From Planctomycetota bacterium (GTDB lineage Bacteria > Planctomycetota > UBA1135 > UBA2386), in NCBI GenBank assembly GCA_947455805.1, contig CANGSN010000002.1, forward strand, positions 1 to 45,437: 45,437 nt of DNA. Direction: 5' to 3'. The translations under genes were made by a program, and so were the position numbers. The notes under the pieces were generated by a model, which was not told where the DNA came from, searched no databases, and was given only the letters and a program-made list of their open reading frames with translations. Each line of letters opens with the position of its first letter. Positions within the stretch are counted from its first letter, which is position 1. Below, in pieces: positions 15,368 through 24,917 of this stretch.

Positions 15368-15730
15368 TCACAGGCCGACGACGACCTGGAAGCCGCCGTA
15401 CGACATCTTCTTGATGTCGAACGGCATCGGCCCATCCGCCAGCTTCGCCATGCGCTTGTCGGCCATCACCGCGGTGTTGACCGCGTCGCGGTGCGCCTTC
15501 GACTTGAAGGTGACGAACGAGAACAGCACCGTCTCGGTGCTCTTGCACTTCGCGCGCTTCGGGAACGGCATGCCGCCGCCCTTCGGATGGTCGTCGCCGA
15601 CGCATTCGTAGAAGCCCAGCGCGCCGTGCGCCTTCCACAGGCGCCCCGCCTTCTTCGCCAGCGTCACGTAGTCGGCGAGCTTCTTCTTCGCGACCACGAC
15701 CAGGAATCCGTCGACATACTTGGACTTCAT
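15368..15730 (-). CDS. DUF1428 family protein
   Basis: 120 residues, the usual length for DUF1428 (YbaA-like) cytosolic proteins of the dimeric alpha-beta barrel fold. The start MKSKYVDGFLVVVAKKKLAD is typical, followed by YVTLAKKAGRLWKAHGALGF, YECVGDD, FSFVTFKSKAHRDAVN and the C-terminal MPFDIKKMSYGGFQVVV. Function is unknown for the family. ATG 15730 was chosen because it gives the canonical N-terminus; TATGCA sits exactly 6 nt upstream, suggesting a leaderless transcript. It is a monocistronic gene, convergent with the DUF4394 gene. Confidence 0.9.
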   Translation of the reverse strand: MKSKYVDGFLVVVAKKKLADYVTLAKKAGRLWKAHGALGFYECVGDDHPKGGGMPFPKRAKCKSTETVLFSFVTFKSKAHRDAVNTAVMADKRMAKLADGPMPFDIKKMSYGGFQVVVGL

Positions 15731-15736
15731 GCGGCA

Positions 15737-15742
15737 TGCATA
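15737..15742 (-). promoter_or_regulatory. -10 element of the DUF1428 gene
   Basis: TATGCA on the minus strand is followed by 6 nt and ATG 15730. There is no space for a Shine-Dalgarno sequence. Confidence 0.45.
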
Positions 15743-15796
15743 CCCGATGGCCGCTCGGATCCGCAGCATCGTCGCCGATGGACACCTGGACCATGG

Positions 15797-15955
15797 TCAG
15801 CGCGAGCGCGCGACATGCTCCGCCCACCACGCCGGCAGCGACGGATTGAACCGCTGCCACGCGACGCCGTGGTAGTCCGCGCGCCGCAGCTGCACGCCGA
15901 CGAGGACCGCTGCCAGGAGCAGGCTGCCGACGACGAACCATGGCCACGTCGGCGG
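15797..15955 (-). CDS. Possible small membrane protein or gene remnant
   Basis: A minus-strand frame ending at TGA 15797 encodes a convincing transmembrane helix (WPWFVVGSLLLAAVLVGVQL) followed by a basic segment and a Trp-rich tail (QRFNPSLPAWWAEHVARSR). No ATG, GTG or TTG precedes the helix in frame before the upstream gene's stop region, so it is either a small gene with an unusual start or the 3' remnant of a membrane protein. It follows the secreted-protein gene ending at 15982 on the same strand. Confidence 0.3.
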   Translation of the reverse strand, partial: PPTWPWFVVGSLLLAAVLVGVQLRRADYHGVAWQRFNPSLPAWWAEHVARSR

Positions 15956-15981
15956 AGCGGCGCGGGCGCGGCAGCGAGCGC

Positions 15982-17163
15982 TCAGAGACCGAGAACGAGC
16001 GCCAGGCCGTTGCTCAGCTCGGCGAAGCCCAGGAACGGCCCGTTCGCGGCCAGCGCCAGGGTCTGCGCGGTCATCGAGAAGCCGGCGAGGGTGCCGTCAC
16101 CCGACACCGGCAACGTCGTCGACAACACGCCCGCGGCATCCGTGACACCGACGAAGCCGATGGCCGCCGACAACGGGTCGATCTGCAGCGTGCAGGCGCC
16201 GAGCGGCACCGGGACCGGCGAGCCAACCGACAAGCCGAGGACCACCGGCGCCTGCGCCGGCGCCCCGTTCGTGGTCAGCACGAGATTGCTGCCGAGCAGC
16301 GGAACGGTCGCCGCGAGCGTCGGCGGGGTCGCGCCACAGCCGACGCCGACCGACTGCACCGAGGCCTGCAGCGACGGGTAGGTGGTGCCGCTGCAGAAGG
16401 TCAACCCCGCACCGGGAGTCAGGCAGCGGAAGTCGAACAGGCTCTCGAGGTCGATCGCATAGCTCGCCGACGCGGGCGGCCCGTTGCGCACGCCGTACTC
16501 GTCGACGTTGCAGGTCATGCTGCCCTCCACGTAGAGCGTGGCACCGACCGTCGTCGGCACGAGGGCGCTGGTGAGGCCGGTCGTCGACGACAAGGACGCG
16601 ACGATCGTGTTGATGCCGAGCCCCGACGACGCCGGGTCGACGCGGATCTCGGCGCTGTAGTTCGAGACCAGCGGCAAGTTGCCGGTGAGCACGCACGAGC
16701 CGGACATGCGCACGCGGAGCAACAGCTGCACCGGCGTACCGACCGGCAGGCTCTGGCTCTGCACCGTCAGCGTGTCGCGGAAGCGCACGACCGGCAGGCC
16801 GAAGCCGGTTTGCAGGACGTAGAGCGAGGTGCCGTTGCCGTTCCAGTTCTGTGCCTGCCCGGCGCCCTGGATGCGCAGCCGGCCGAACTGCGCCTGGGTC
16901 TGCATCGTGCCTTGCGAGAAGAGGCTGACGCCGGGCGAACCGCCGCCGTTCTGCTGCATCGTGTTGACCGCCGACGACTGCCAGCCGGTGTCGACCTGGA
17001 CGATGTTCGAGGTCGCGGTCAGGTTGCCCATCTGGTAGGTCGAGCGCACGCTGCAGTTCTGGCTCTGCGCGGCAAGCGGCGATGCCAAGGTGAGCAGCAA
17101 GCCGAGCCGGGCGGCCAGGCGGCGGCAGGACAAGAACGTCGGAAGGTCGTTCGAGGTGTTCAC
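15982..17163 (-). CDS. Secreted protein with planctomycete-type C-terminal module
   Basis: 393 residues from GTG 17163. The signal peptide is preceded by a basic region and ends near LASPLAAQS. The middle is a Ser/Thr/Gln-rich beta domain (for example GTPVQLLLRVRMSGSC), and six of the seven Cys lie beyond residue 150. The C-terminal about 120 residues are the shared module in its fullest form here: GVGCGATPPTL, APVVLGLSVGSPVPVPLGAC, TLQIDP, TLPVSGDGTLAGFSMTAQ and LSNGLALVLG. The function is unknown; the protein is probably exported and surface-attached. TACGCT lies 10 nt before the GTG. It is divergent from the ABC-F gene. Confidence 0.8.
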   Translation of the reverse strand: MNTSNDLPTFLSCRRLAARLGLLLTLASPLAAQSQNCSVRSTYQMGNLTATSNIVQVDTGWQSSAVNTMQQNGGGSPGVSLFSQGTMQTQAQFGRLRIQGAGQAQNWNGNGTSLYVLQTGFGLPVVRFRDTLTVQSQSLPVGTPVQLLLRVRMSGSCVLTGNLPLVSNYSAEIRVDPASSGLGINTIVASLSSTTGLTSALVPTTVGATLYVEGSMTCNVDEYGVRNGPPASASYAIDLESLFDFRCLTPGAGLTFCSGTTYPSLQASVQSVGVGCGATPPTLAATVPLLGSNLVLTTNGAPAQAPVVLGLSVGSPVPVPLGACTLQIDPLSAAIGFVGVTDAAGVLSTTLPVSGDGTLAGFSMTAQTLALAANGPFLGFAELSNGLALVLGL

Positions 17164-17263
17164 GGCGCCAGGAAGCGTAATGGATCTCGAATCCGCACGA
17201 GGATTCCGGCGCGGCCGCCGCCGCCCGCCCGACAGCCCGCAGCGTTGTGGCGGACCGGCCTGC

Positions 17264-17269
17264 TATCCT
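17264..17269 (+). promoter_or_regulatory. -10 element of the ABC-F gene
   Basis: TATCCT within GCTATCCTGTTCGCCC, 12 nt before ATG 17282. The argS gene has an almost identical sequence, GCTATCCTGCTCGCCC, at 30586-30601. Confidence 0.45.
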
Positions 17270-17281
17270 GTTCGCCCCCAG

Positions 17282-19183
<1,902 letters not shown>

Positions 19184-19188
19184 CGGCG

Positions 19189-19539
19189 GTGTCGATCGAG
19201 ATGATCGACAAGGAAGAGTTCGCACGCCGCCGCGCCCAACGTCGTCGCTGGGCGATGGTCGCCTCGACCGCGTGTGCTGGCCTGCTGCTCGGCACGCTCG
19301 CCTGACTCGACGTCGTCGTGCGCGTCGCCTGCATCGAGGCGCGTTCGCTGATCGCGCGCGAACGCATGGTCGAGCACGGCCACCATCGCGACGCGCTGGC
19401 GGTGTGGGAACGCCTGCGCGCCGAGCATCCGTTCTCGCTGGTGCGCTGGCTGGAAGTGCCGCGCGAGATCGCCGACCTGCGGGACCGCATCGCCGAAACT
19501 GCGGCCGAGCGCGAGCCGGGCGAGCTGCGGCAGCGCTGA
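19189..19539 (+). pseudogene. Small membrane-protein gene interrupted by an in-frame TGA
   Basis: Five bases after the ABC-F stop, GTG 19189 (or ATG 19201) opens a frame encoding a basic N-terminus (EEFARRRAQRRRWAMV) and the first half of a hydrophobic helix ending GTLA. TGA at 19303-19305 follows. The same frame then continues LDVVVRVACIEARSLIARER through a helical domain to a second TGA at 19537. Joined, the parts make one single-span membrane protein of about 115 residues. A TGG to TGA change (Trp in the helix) is the simplest explanation; recoding or a sequence error are alternatives. The family is not recognised. The downstream half could still be translated from GTG 19318. Confidence 0.6.
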
Positions 19540-19621
19540 GCCCGACGCGGCGACGATGCCACGGCGCGGTGCGACGTCCGCGACAAGGTTGCGCAGCGGC
19601 CGCATACTGCGCGGCCTCGCC

Positions 19622-22600
19622 ATGACGATCCGCGCACCGGCCCTGCTGCCCTTCCTGTTCGCGACCGCCCTGCTGTCCGCCCAGGACGATCGGCCGACGT
19701 CGCAGCCGGTGCGGGTGAGCGCGAGCCTGGACGCCACCGTGATGGCACAGAGCGGGCGCGCGCCGCTGCGGCTGTCGTTCACGGCCGAGGAACAGCTGGT
19801 GCGCGCACTCGCCGTGCGCATCGAGCTGCGGCACGGCAAGGACCTGGTGCTGCGCCGCGACCACGCGCCGCCGGTGCCGAGCAAGCAGTGGCCGAAGGGC
19901 AAGGCCGTCGACTACGAGCTGCCGCTGGTGTTCGCGACGCCGCCCGCGGGTGTCGCCGCCGGCGACACGATCGACGTCTGGCTCGGCTTCGTCGACGCCG
20001 CCGCCGACGACAAGGTGCTGCCGCCGCTCGGCAAGGACGTCGGCGGCGACGGGCTCGTGCGCGTGGCTTCGTTCGTGTTCCCGGACCTGAAGGGCACGCC
20101 CGACGCCGCGGCGGTCGACGCGACGATCACCGCGGCACTCGCCCTCGCCCCGAAGAACCCGCAGGCGGCGTGGGACCAGCTCGAGTTCGCGTTCCGCCGG
20201 CTCGACGACTACCCGCTGAAGGCGAAGCTGCAGAAGGCGCTGCTGACCGTCGGGCGCATGCCGCCGGCGCCGTTGTCGTTCGAGGAGCAGGACATCGTCA
20301 AGGAACGCATCCGCGCCGAGCGCGCGCGCTACCTGCGCCAGGTCGCCGGCTGGATGTACGACCGCGGCAAGCTGCTCGGGGCGCTGCTGCTGCTCGACGA
20401 GGTCGGCGGCGCCCTGCAGGAACAGGCCGATCGCGCCGTGCTCGGCTCGCTCGCCGACGCGCGCCGCGTCACGCAGGATCGCTCTGGCATCGTCGCCAAG
20501 GTGTTCGAGCTCGACAAAGCACAGCGCGACGCCGTCGACGCGCTGGTGCAGAAGCACCCGAAGATGGCCGAACGGCTGGCGGTCGGCGTCGAACTGGCGG
20601 CGAAGGACAAGGCGCAGCGCGGCATCGCGCGCGAAGTGGTGCGCACCGTCGAGTTCACGCCCGAGCTGCGCGACCAGGCGGCGGCGGCGCGCGAGGCGTT
20701 GGAGAAGGCGTGGCTCGCCGACGTGCCCGCCGAGGAACGCACCGAGGCGGAAGCGGCGATGAACCACCCGTGCTGGGCCCGCACCAGCACGCGCGCGAGC
20801 CATCGCTTCGTCTTCATCGGCCCGCAGCAGCTGGTGTCGACGATCCCGGCCGACAGCGCCCTGCGCTTCGACCTCGCGTATCTCTACGTCACCGACCTGT
20901 TCGGCCGCGTGCCCAATCCCGACGGCGACCGCGTCACCGTCTACTGGAAGGAACTGTGGGATTTCGGCGGCGGCGTCGGCGGCGGCAAGATCATCGACAT
21001 CGGCAATGCCAAGCCCGATGCGAAGGACACGCGCGTCGACAACGGCCTGCTCTACCACGAACTGACGCACTGCGTCGACGACACCAACCCGGTCTACGGC
21101 GGCATGCGCGAAGGGCTCGCCGACTTCGGCGCCGCGTTCGCGCAGTGGGAACTCGGCCAGGTCGCCGGCGGCCGCGCCGCCATCGGCATGGCGCAGCGCG
21201 CGTTCCTGCAGGACTACCTGCAGCGCGACCTCGAATACTGGCGCATCCCGAACTACGGGCCGAGCGCGGGCTTCCTGCTGCACTTCGTCGTCACCTACGG
21301 CAAGAACGGCGACGGCTACCGCTGGGAGCCCTACCGCAAGTTCTTTCGCGACTACCGGCGCTGCCCGATCAAGGACACGCGCACGCCGACGCTGGCGCGC
21401 GCGTTCGCCTACCACCTGTGCGAAGCGTTCGGCCCGCAGGCGTTCGCCGACCTGGTGAAGTTCCGCTGGCCGCTGCTGGCCGACGAGCTCGACGCGGTGA
21501 AGCGCGAGTTCGCGGCGGCCGCCGCCAGGAACCTCGACGTCGACATGAGCTCTGCGAAGGGCTCGGCGGTGACGCGCGACCAGACGGCGCGCCGGCTCGC
21601 CAAGGAGGAGAAGGGCCTCGACGAGTTCGCCGCCGAACTCGGCGTCGTGCGCGACTGGTGGGTCATCGGGCCGTTCAAGAAGGACGGCGTCGACCCCGAC
21701 GCGTACCGCTTCCCACCGGAGCTCGAGATCGACCTGAAGGCGCGCTACGAGAGCATCAACAACAACCCGACGTGGCGGCATCCCGGCGAGAAGCCGGTGA
21801 CGGTCGAGAACAGCGGCTGGGTGCAGTTCGACTGGCAGTACATGGACAACAGCGCGATCTACGCGCTGACCCACGTCACCGTCGACGCCGAGGTCGAAGC
21901 GTGGTTCCACGTGCGCGGCGACGACGAGCTGACGCTGTTCGTCGACGACGAGCTGATCGGCAAGCACGACTTCCACAACAGCGGCGGCGGCCCGTGGCGG
22001 CCGCGCAACCGCGTGCACCTGCCCGACGTGATCCGCTTCCCGGTCAAGCTGACGAAGGGTCGCCACAAGGTGCTGCTCAAGATCCGCAACGGCGGCGGCC
22101 TCGCCGGCTGCACGCTCGCCATCGCCCAGCGCAACGGCACGCCGCTGCCGGGCTGGCGCACCGACCTGCAACCGCCACAGAAGAAGCTGGCGGCGATCGA
22201 CATGCCCGAGGGCAAGCGCTGGCCCTCGCGCTTCCGCGCCCGCTTCGACCAGGCCGGCGGGCACAAGAAGCTCGAGGCCACCGTCGGCCAGTGGCGCGTG
22301 CGCAACGGCGCGCTCGAAGGCTTCGCCACCGACCGCGGCGTCGAGTGGCGCAAGTACACCGTTCGCCCTGGCTTCCCGAAGGACTCGCCGTCGAACCTGG
22401 CGTGGCTGCCGGAGAAGGCGACGGAACCGCTCGAGGCCTACTCGCTGGCGATCGACCTCGCCCCCGGCAGCCGCGCGCCGAAGCTGTGCGTGATCCTGCA
22501 GGGCGACGGCCAGCGCGACGCACTGTGCGGCTGGACGCTGATCCTCGAACCGCACGGCGACAAGGTGCGCGCCTACCTCGAACGCTACGACCTGCGCATG

Positions 22601-22825
22601 TTCGAGAGCCCGTTCGTGCCGTTCGCCGTCGACGAGAAGAAGCCGACGCAGCTGGTGCTCGACTGGTTCGGCAAGCGCTTGTCGGTGCGCCTCGGCGGCC
22701 ACGTGCTGTTCGATCAGGCGCCGCTGCTGGCGATCCCGGGCAAGCACCGCATCGGCGTCGCCACGTGGGGCGAGGACCTGCGCATCGAGGAGATCGAGCT
22801 GCGGGGCCAGGCGCGCACGCGCTGA
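19622..22825 (+). CDS. Large secreted metallopeptidase-like protein (gluzincin type)
   Basis: 1067 residues with a signal peptide (MTIRAPALLPFLFATALLSA). Residues about 20-400 are a beta domain followed by a helical region. The catalytic part has YHELTHCVDD with His479, Glu480 and His483 and, 14 residues on, Glu497 in REGLADFGAAF: the HExxH plus downstream Glu arrangement of gluzincins. A beta-sandwich (about 680-840; WWVIGPF, ELTLFVDDELIGKHDF) resembles PA14 or similar carbohydrate-binding domains. The C-terminal about 200 residues resemble a concanavalin-like sandwich (DUF1080/LamG type). It is probably an exported peptidase directed to glycosylated or bound substrates; the peptidase family cannot be named with certainty. 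CATACT lies 13 nt before the ATG. Confidence 0.75.
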   Translation: MTIRAPALLPFLFATALLSAQDDRPTSQPVRVSASLDATVMAQSGRAPLRLSFTAEEQLVRALAVRIELRHGKDLVLRRDHAPPVPSKQWPKGKAVDYELPLVFATPPAGVAAGDTIDVWLGFVDAAADDKVLPPLGKDVGGDGLVRVASFVFPDLKGTPDAAAVDATITAALALAPKNPQAAWDQLEFAFRRLDDYPLKAKLQKALLTVGRMPPAPLSFEEQDIVKERIRAERARYLRQVAGWMYDRGKLLGALLLLDEVGGALQEQADRAVLGSLADARRVTQDRSGIVAKVFELDKAQRDAVDALVQKHPKMAERLAVGVELAAKDKAQRGIAREVVRTVEFTPELRDQAAAAREALEKAWLADVPAEERTEAEAAMNHPCWARTSTRASHRFVFIGPQQLVSTIPADSALRFDLAYLYVTDLFGRVPNPDGDRVTVYWKELWDFGGGVGGGKIIDIGNAKPDAKDTRVDNGLLYHELTHCVDDTNPVYGGMREGLADFGAAFAQWELGQVAGGRAAIGMAQRAFLQDYLQRDLEYWRIPNYGPSAGFLLHFVVTYGKNGDGYRWEPYRKFFRDYRRCPIKDTRTPTLARAFAYHLCEAFGPQAFADLVKFRWPLLADELDAVKREFAAAAARNLDVDMSSAKGSAVTRDQTARRLAKEEKGLDEFAAELGVVRDWWVIGPFKKDGVDPDAYRFPPELEIDLKARYESINNNPTWRHPGEKPVTVENSGWVQFDWQYMDNSAIYALTHVTVDAEVEAWFHVRGDDELTLFVDDELIGKHDFHNSGGGPWRPRNRVHLPDVIRFPVKLTKGRHKVLLKIRNGGGLAGCTLAIAQRNGTPLPGWRTDLQPPQKKLAAIDMPEGKRWPSRFRARFDQAGGHKKLEATVGQWRVRNGALEGFATDRGVEWRKYTVRPGFPKDSPSNLAWLPEKATEPLEAYSLAIDLAPGSRAPKLCVILQGDGQRDALCGWTLILEPHGDKVRAYLERYDLRMFESPFVPFAVDEKKPTQLVLDWFGKRLSVRLGGHVLFDQAPLLAIPGKHRIGVATWGEDLRIEEIELRGQARTR

Positions 22826-22861
22826 GCGGCGGCTCGGCGCGTCAGGTCACCTCACGTCACG

Positions 22862-23341
22862 TCACGTCGGCGGCAGGAACGGCCGCCAGCCGTCGCCTTC
22901 GGCGAGCTCGCGGATCGTGCGCATGCGCTCCTCGAGGAAGCGCTGCATGTGGCCCTTCACCAGCAGCGCGTCGGCCAGGCGACCGAGCACGCCGAGCGGG
23001 CTCGTGTAGTCGAACACGTCGACGACGCGCGTGACGTCGCCGTCCTGGCGGAACGTGTGGTCGTGGTCGAAGCGGCGGAACACGCCCGCCACCATCGAGT
23101 CGCGGAAGTGCCGCGGCCGGTCGACCGCCACCATGCGACTGGTCAGCCGCCAGCGCAGCCCGAAGTGGCGCGCCGACCAGGTCACCGTCTCGCCGAGTTC
23201 GAGCAGGCCCGTCGTGCGGCCGGCGATCGCGCGTTCGCTGGTGCCGGTCGCCGAGGCGGCGTGCGCGTCGATGCTGCGGCACAGGTCGAAGACGCGTTCG
23301 ATCGGCGCGCGGATCGTGGTGTGGATCTCGAGGACGGGCAC
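22862..23341 (-). CDS. SRPBCC (START-like) family protein
   Basis: 159 residues from GTG 23341. The start VLEIHTTIRAPIERVFDLCR is the first strand and helix of the SRPBCC/Bet v1 fold, and the end DYTSPLGVLGRLADALLVKG followed by MQRFLEERMRTIRELAEG is the long C-terminal helix. Such proteins bind hydrophobic ligands in a central cavity; the ligand is unknown. It is cytosolic with no signal peptide. TACGCT lies exactly 6 nt before the GTG, so the message is probably leaderless. The stop codon is followed on this strand by a short CGTGA-type iteration (22851-22868). It is convergent with the metallopeptidase gene. Confidence 0.85.
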   Translation of the reverse strand: MPVLEIHTTIRAPIERVFDLCRSIDAHAASATGTSERAIAGRTTGLLELGETVTWSARHFGLRWRLTSRMVAVDRPRHFRDSMVAGVFRRFDHDHTFRQDGDVTRVVDVFDYTSPLGVLGRLADALLVKGHMQRFLEERMRTIRELAEGDGWRPFLPPT

Positions 23342-23347
23342 CGCGGC

Positions 23348-23353
23348 AGCGTA
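23348..23353 (-). promoter_or_regulatory. -10 element of the SRPBCC gene
   Basis: TACGCT on the minus strand followed by 6 nt and GTG 23341. Confidence 0.4.
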
Positions 23354-23404
23354 GCGGGTTGGCCACCGACGGCCGCAGCCAGGCCGCGCGGCAGCAACGC
23401 GCCA

Positions 23405-23929
23405 TCACAGCGCGATCGCATACAGATGCAGCAGCTTCTCCTCCGGCGCCAGGCGCACCTCGCTTTCGAAGCGCATGCCGAGCTTCGCAAGCAGCGCGAT
23501 CGAACGTTCGTTCGCAGGATCGACGATCGCCACGACCCGCGGCAGCCTCAGCTGGTGCAGGCCGCACTGCAGCATCGCATCCGCCGCTTCGAGTGCGTAG
23601 CCGTGCCCGCGATACTCGGGCAGGAACGCGAAGCCGAGATCGACGTCGGCCAGCCCGTCGCGCCGCAGCAGGCCGCAGATGCCGATCCGTTCGTCGTCCT
23701 GCAGACACTGCACGAGGCAGAGGCCGAATCCGTTCACGGCGTAGCTCGCCAGCGGGCCCGCGTGCAGCCAGCGGATCGCCTGAGCCCGATCCCTCACCCG
23801 ACGATCCCCGATGAACCGCAGGAACTCGGGATCGTTCAGCAGCGCCACCAGGAAGTCGGCGTCGCCTTCACCGAGAGCACGCAGGCGCAGGCGCGCCGTC
23901 GTCAGGGTCGAGGGAGAAGCTGGCGGCAT
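23405..23929 (-). CDS. GNAT-family N-acetyltransferase (RimJ/RimL type)
   Basis: 174 residues. It shows the GNAT order: TLTTARLRLRALGEGDADFL at the N-terminus, GICGLLRRDGLADVDLGFAF (strand 4), PEYRGHGYALEAADAML containing the acetyl-CoA pyrophosphate loop (R-G-x-G-Y-A), LPRVVAIVDPANERSIALLA, and KLGMRFE. This is the RimJ/RimL-like subfamily that acetylates N-terminal amines of proteins or small amines; the substrate is not predictable. ATG 23929 is preceded by CAGGAT with 6 nt spacing (leaderless type). It is 145 bp from the divergent folE gene. Confidence 0.9.
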   Translation of the reverse strand: MPPASPSTLTTARLRLRALGEGDADFLVALLNDPEFLRFIGDRRVRDRAQAIRWLHAGPLASYAVNGFGLCLVQCLQDDERIGICGLLRRDGLADVDLGFAFLPEYRGHGYALEAADAMLQCGLHQLRLPRVVAIVDPANERSIALLAKLGMRFESEVRLAPEEKLLHLYAIAL

Positions 23930-24073
23930 GCGCGGATCCTGGCCGATCGGAGCGCATGTGCAGGCGGCGCTGGGATCGGGAGGCTGGGGGCATTGTGGCA
24001 ACGAGGCCCGCAGACGCCAGCCGCACGCCACACTCGTTGCATCCCTGCCGCGACGGCGTGCGAAGGCTGCGCA

Positions 24074-24727
24074 ATGAACGCCCGGCTCGACCTGTTCGCC
24101 GCCCACGCCAAGCACCCGTGCCAATCCGGTCGGCCCACGAGCCGAATCCCGCAACCGCTCGTCCGCCCGACGCGCGAACAAGCCCACGAAGCCCTGCGCA
24201 CGCTGCTGGCCTGGATCGGCGAGGATCCGACCCGCGAAGGCCTGCGCGAGACGCCGGACCGCGTGCTGCGCGCCTACGGCGAATACTTCGGCGGCTATGG
24301 CCAGGACCCGACCGAGCTGCTGCAGAAGAGCTTCGAGGAGCTCGACGGCTACTCCGGCCCGGTCGTCGTGCGCGACATCGAGGTCCACTCGCACTGCGAG
24401 CACCACATGGTGCCGTTCACCGGCCGCGCCCACGTCGCCTACCTGCCGAACGCGCGCGTCGTCGGCCTCAGCAAGCTGGCACGCCTCGTCGACGCGTTCT
24501 CGCACCGCCTGCAGATCCAGGAGCGCCTGACCGCGCAGATCGCGAACGCCATCCACGACGCGCTGGCGCCGCGCGCGGTCGCGGTCGTCGTCGCTTGCGA
24601 GCACCAGTGCATGGCGACGCGCGGCGTGAAGAAGCGCGGCGCGATGACGCTGACCACGCAGTGCCTCGGCCTGTGGCAGGACGATGCAGCCGCGCGTGCC
24701 GAGATCCTGCGCCAGCTCGAAGACTGA
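24074..24727 (+). CDS. folE: GTP cyclohydrolase I
   Basis: 217 residues, normal length. It converts GTP to 7,8-dihydroneopterin triphosphate plus formate, the first step of folate and tetrahydropterin synthesis, in the cytosol as a decamer. Motifs include EDPTREGLRETPDRVLRAY, VVRDIEVHSHCEHHMVPFTG with zinc ligands Cys108 and His111, GLSKLARLVDAFSHRLQIQE, and ACEHQCMATRGVKK with the third zinc ligand Cys179. The N-terminal about 30 residues are a variable, Pro-rich extension. ATG 24074 has no clear Shine-Dalgarno sequence. No other folate gene is adjacent. Confidence 0.96.
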   Translation: MNARLDLFAAHAKHPCQSGRPTSRIPQPLVRPTREQAHEALRTLLAWIGEDPTREGLRETPDRVLRAYGEYFGGYGQDPTELLQKSFEELDGYSGPVVVRDIEVHSHCEHHMVPFTGRAHVAYLPNARVVGLSKLARLVDAFSHRLQIQERLTAQIANAIHDALAPRAVAVVVACEHQCMATRGVKKRGAMTLTTQCLGLWQDDAAARAEILRQLED

Positions 24728-24856
24728 GATCCGGCGGCGACGCGCCGGGTGCGGCGCTGTCGGCCGGGCGAATGCGGGGGCGCGCAGGGGATGGGGCGCC
24801 AGGACCAAGAAAGGGTGGATGCACGGCGACCTGCGCCCCGCTGGCAGGGAAGGTCT

Positions 24857-24864
24857 GGTAGCGT
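24857..24864 (+). promoter_or_regulatory. GGTAGCGT motif upstream of a secreted-protein gene
   Basis: GGTAGCGT lies 53 nt before ATG 24918 and is identical to the octamer upstream of the gene starting at 6997. It would be the -10 region of a transcript with a short leader. Confidence 0.4.
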
Positions 24865-24917
24865 GTTGCCTCGGCCACAGGGCTCGTTCGCAACCCACCT
24901 CCTCCAAACCAAGCACC

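Noticed and set aside
22851..22868. CACGT iterations as a CRISPR-like or regulatory repeat
   Set aside because: Only three 5-bp units without spacers; simple sequence at the stop of the SRPBCC gene.
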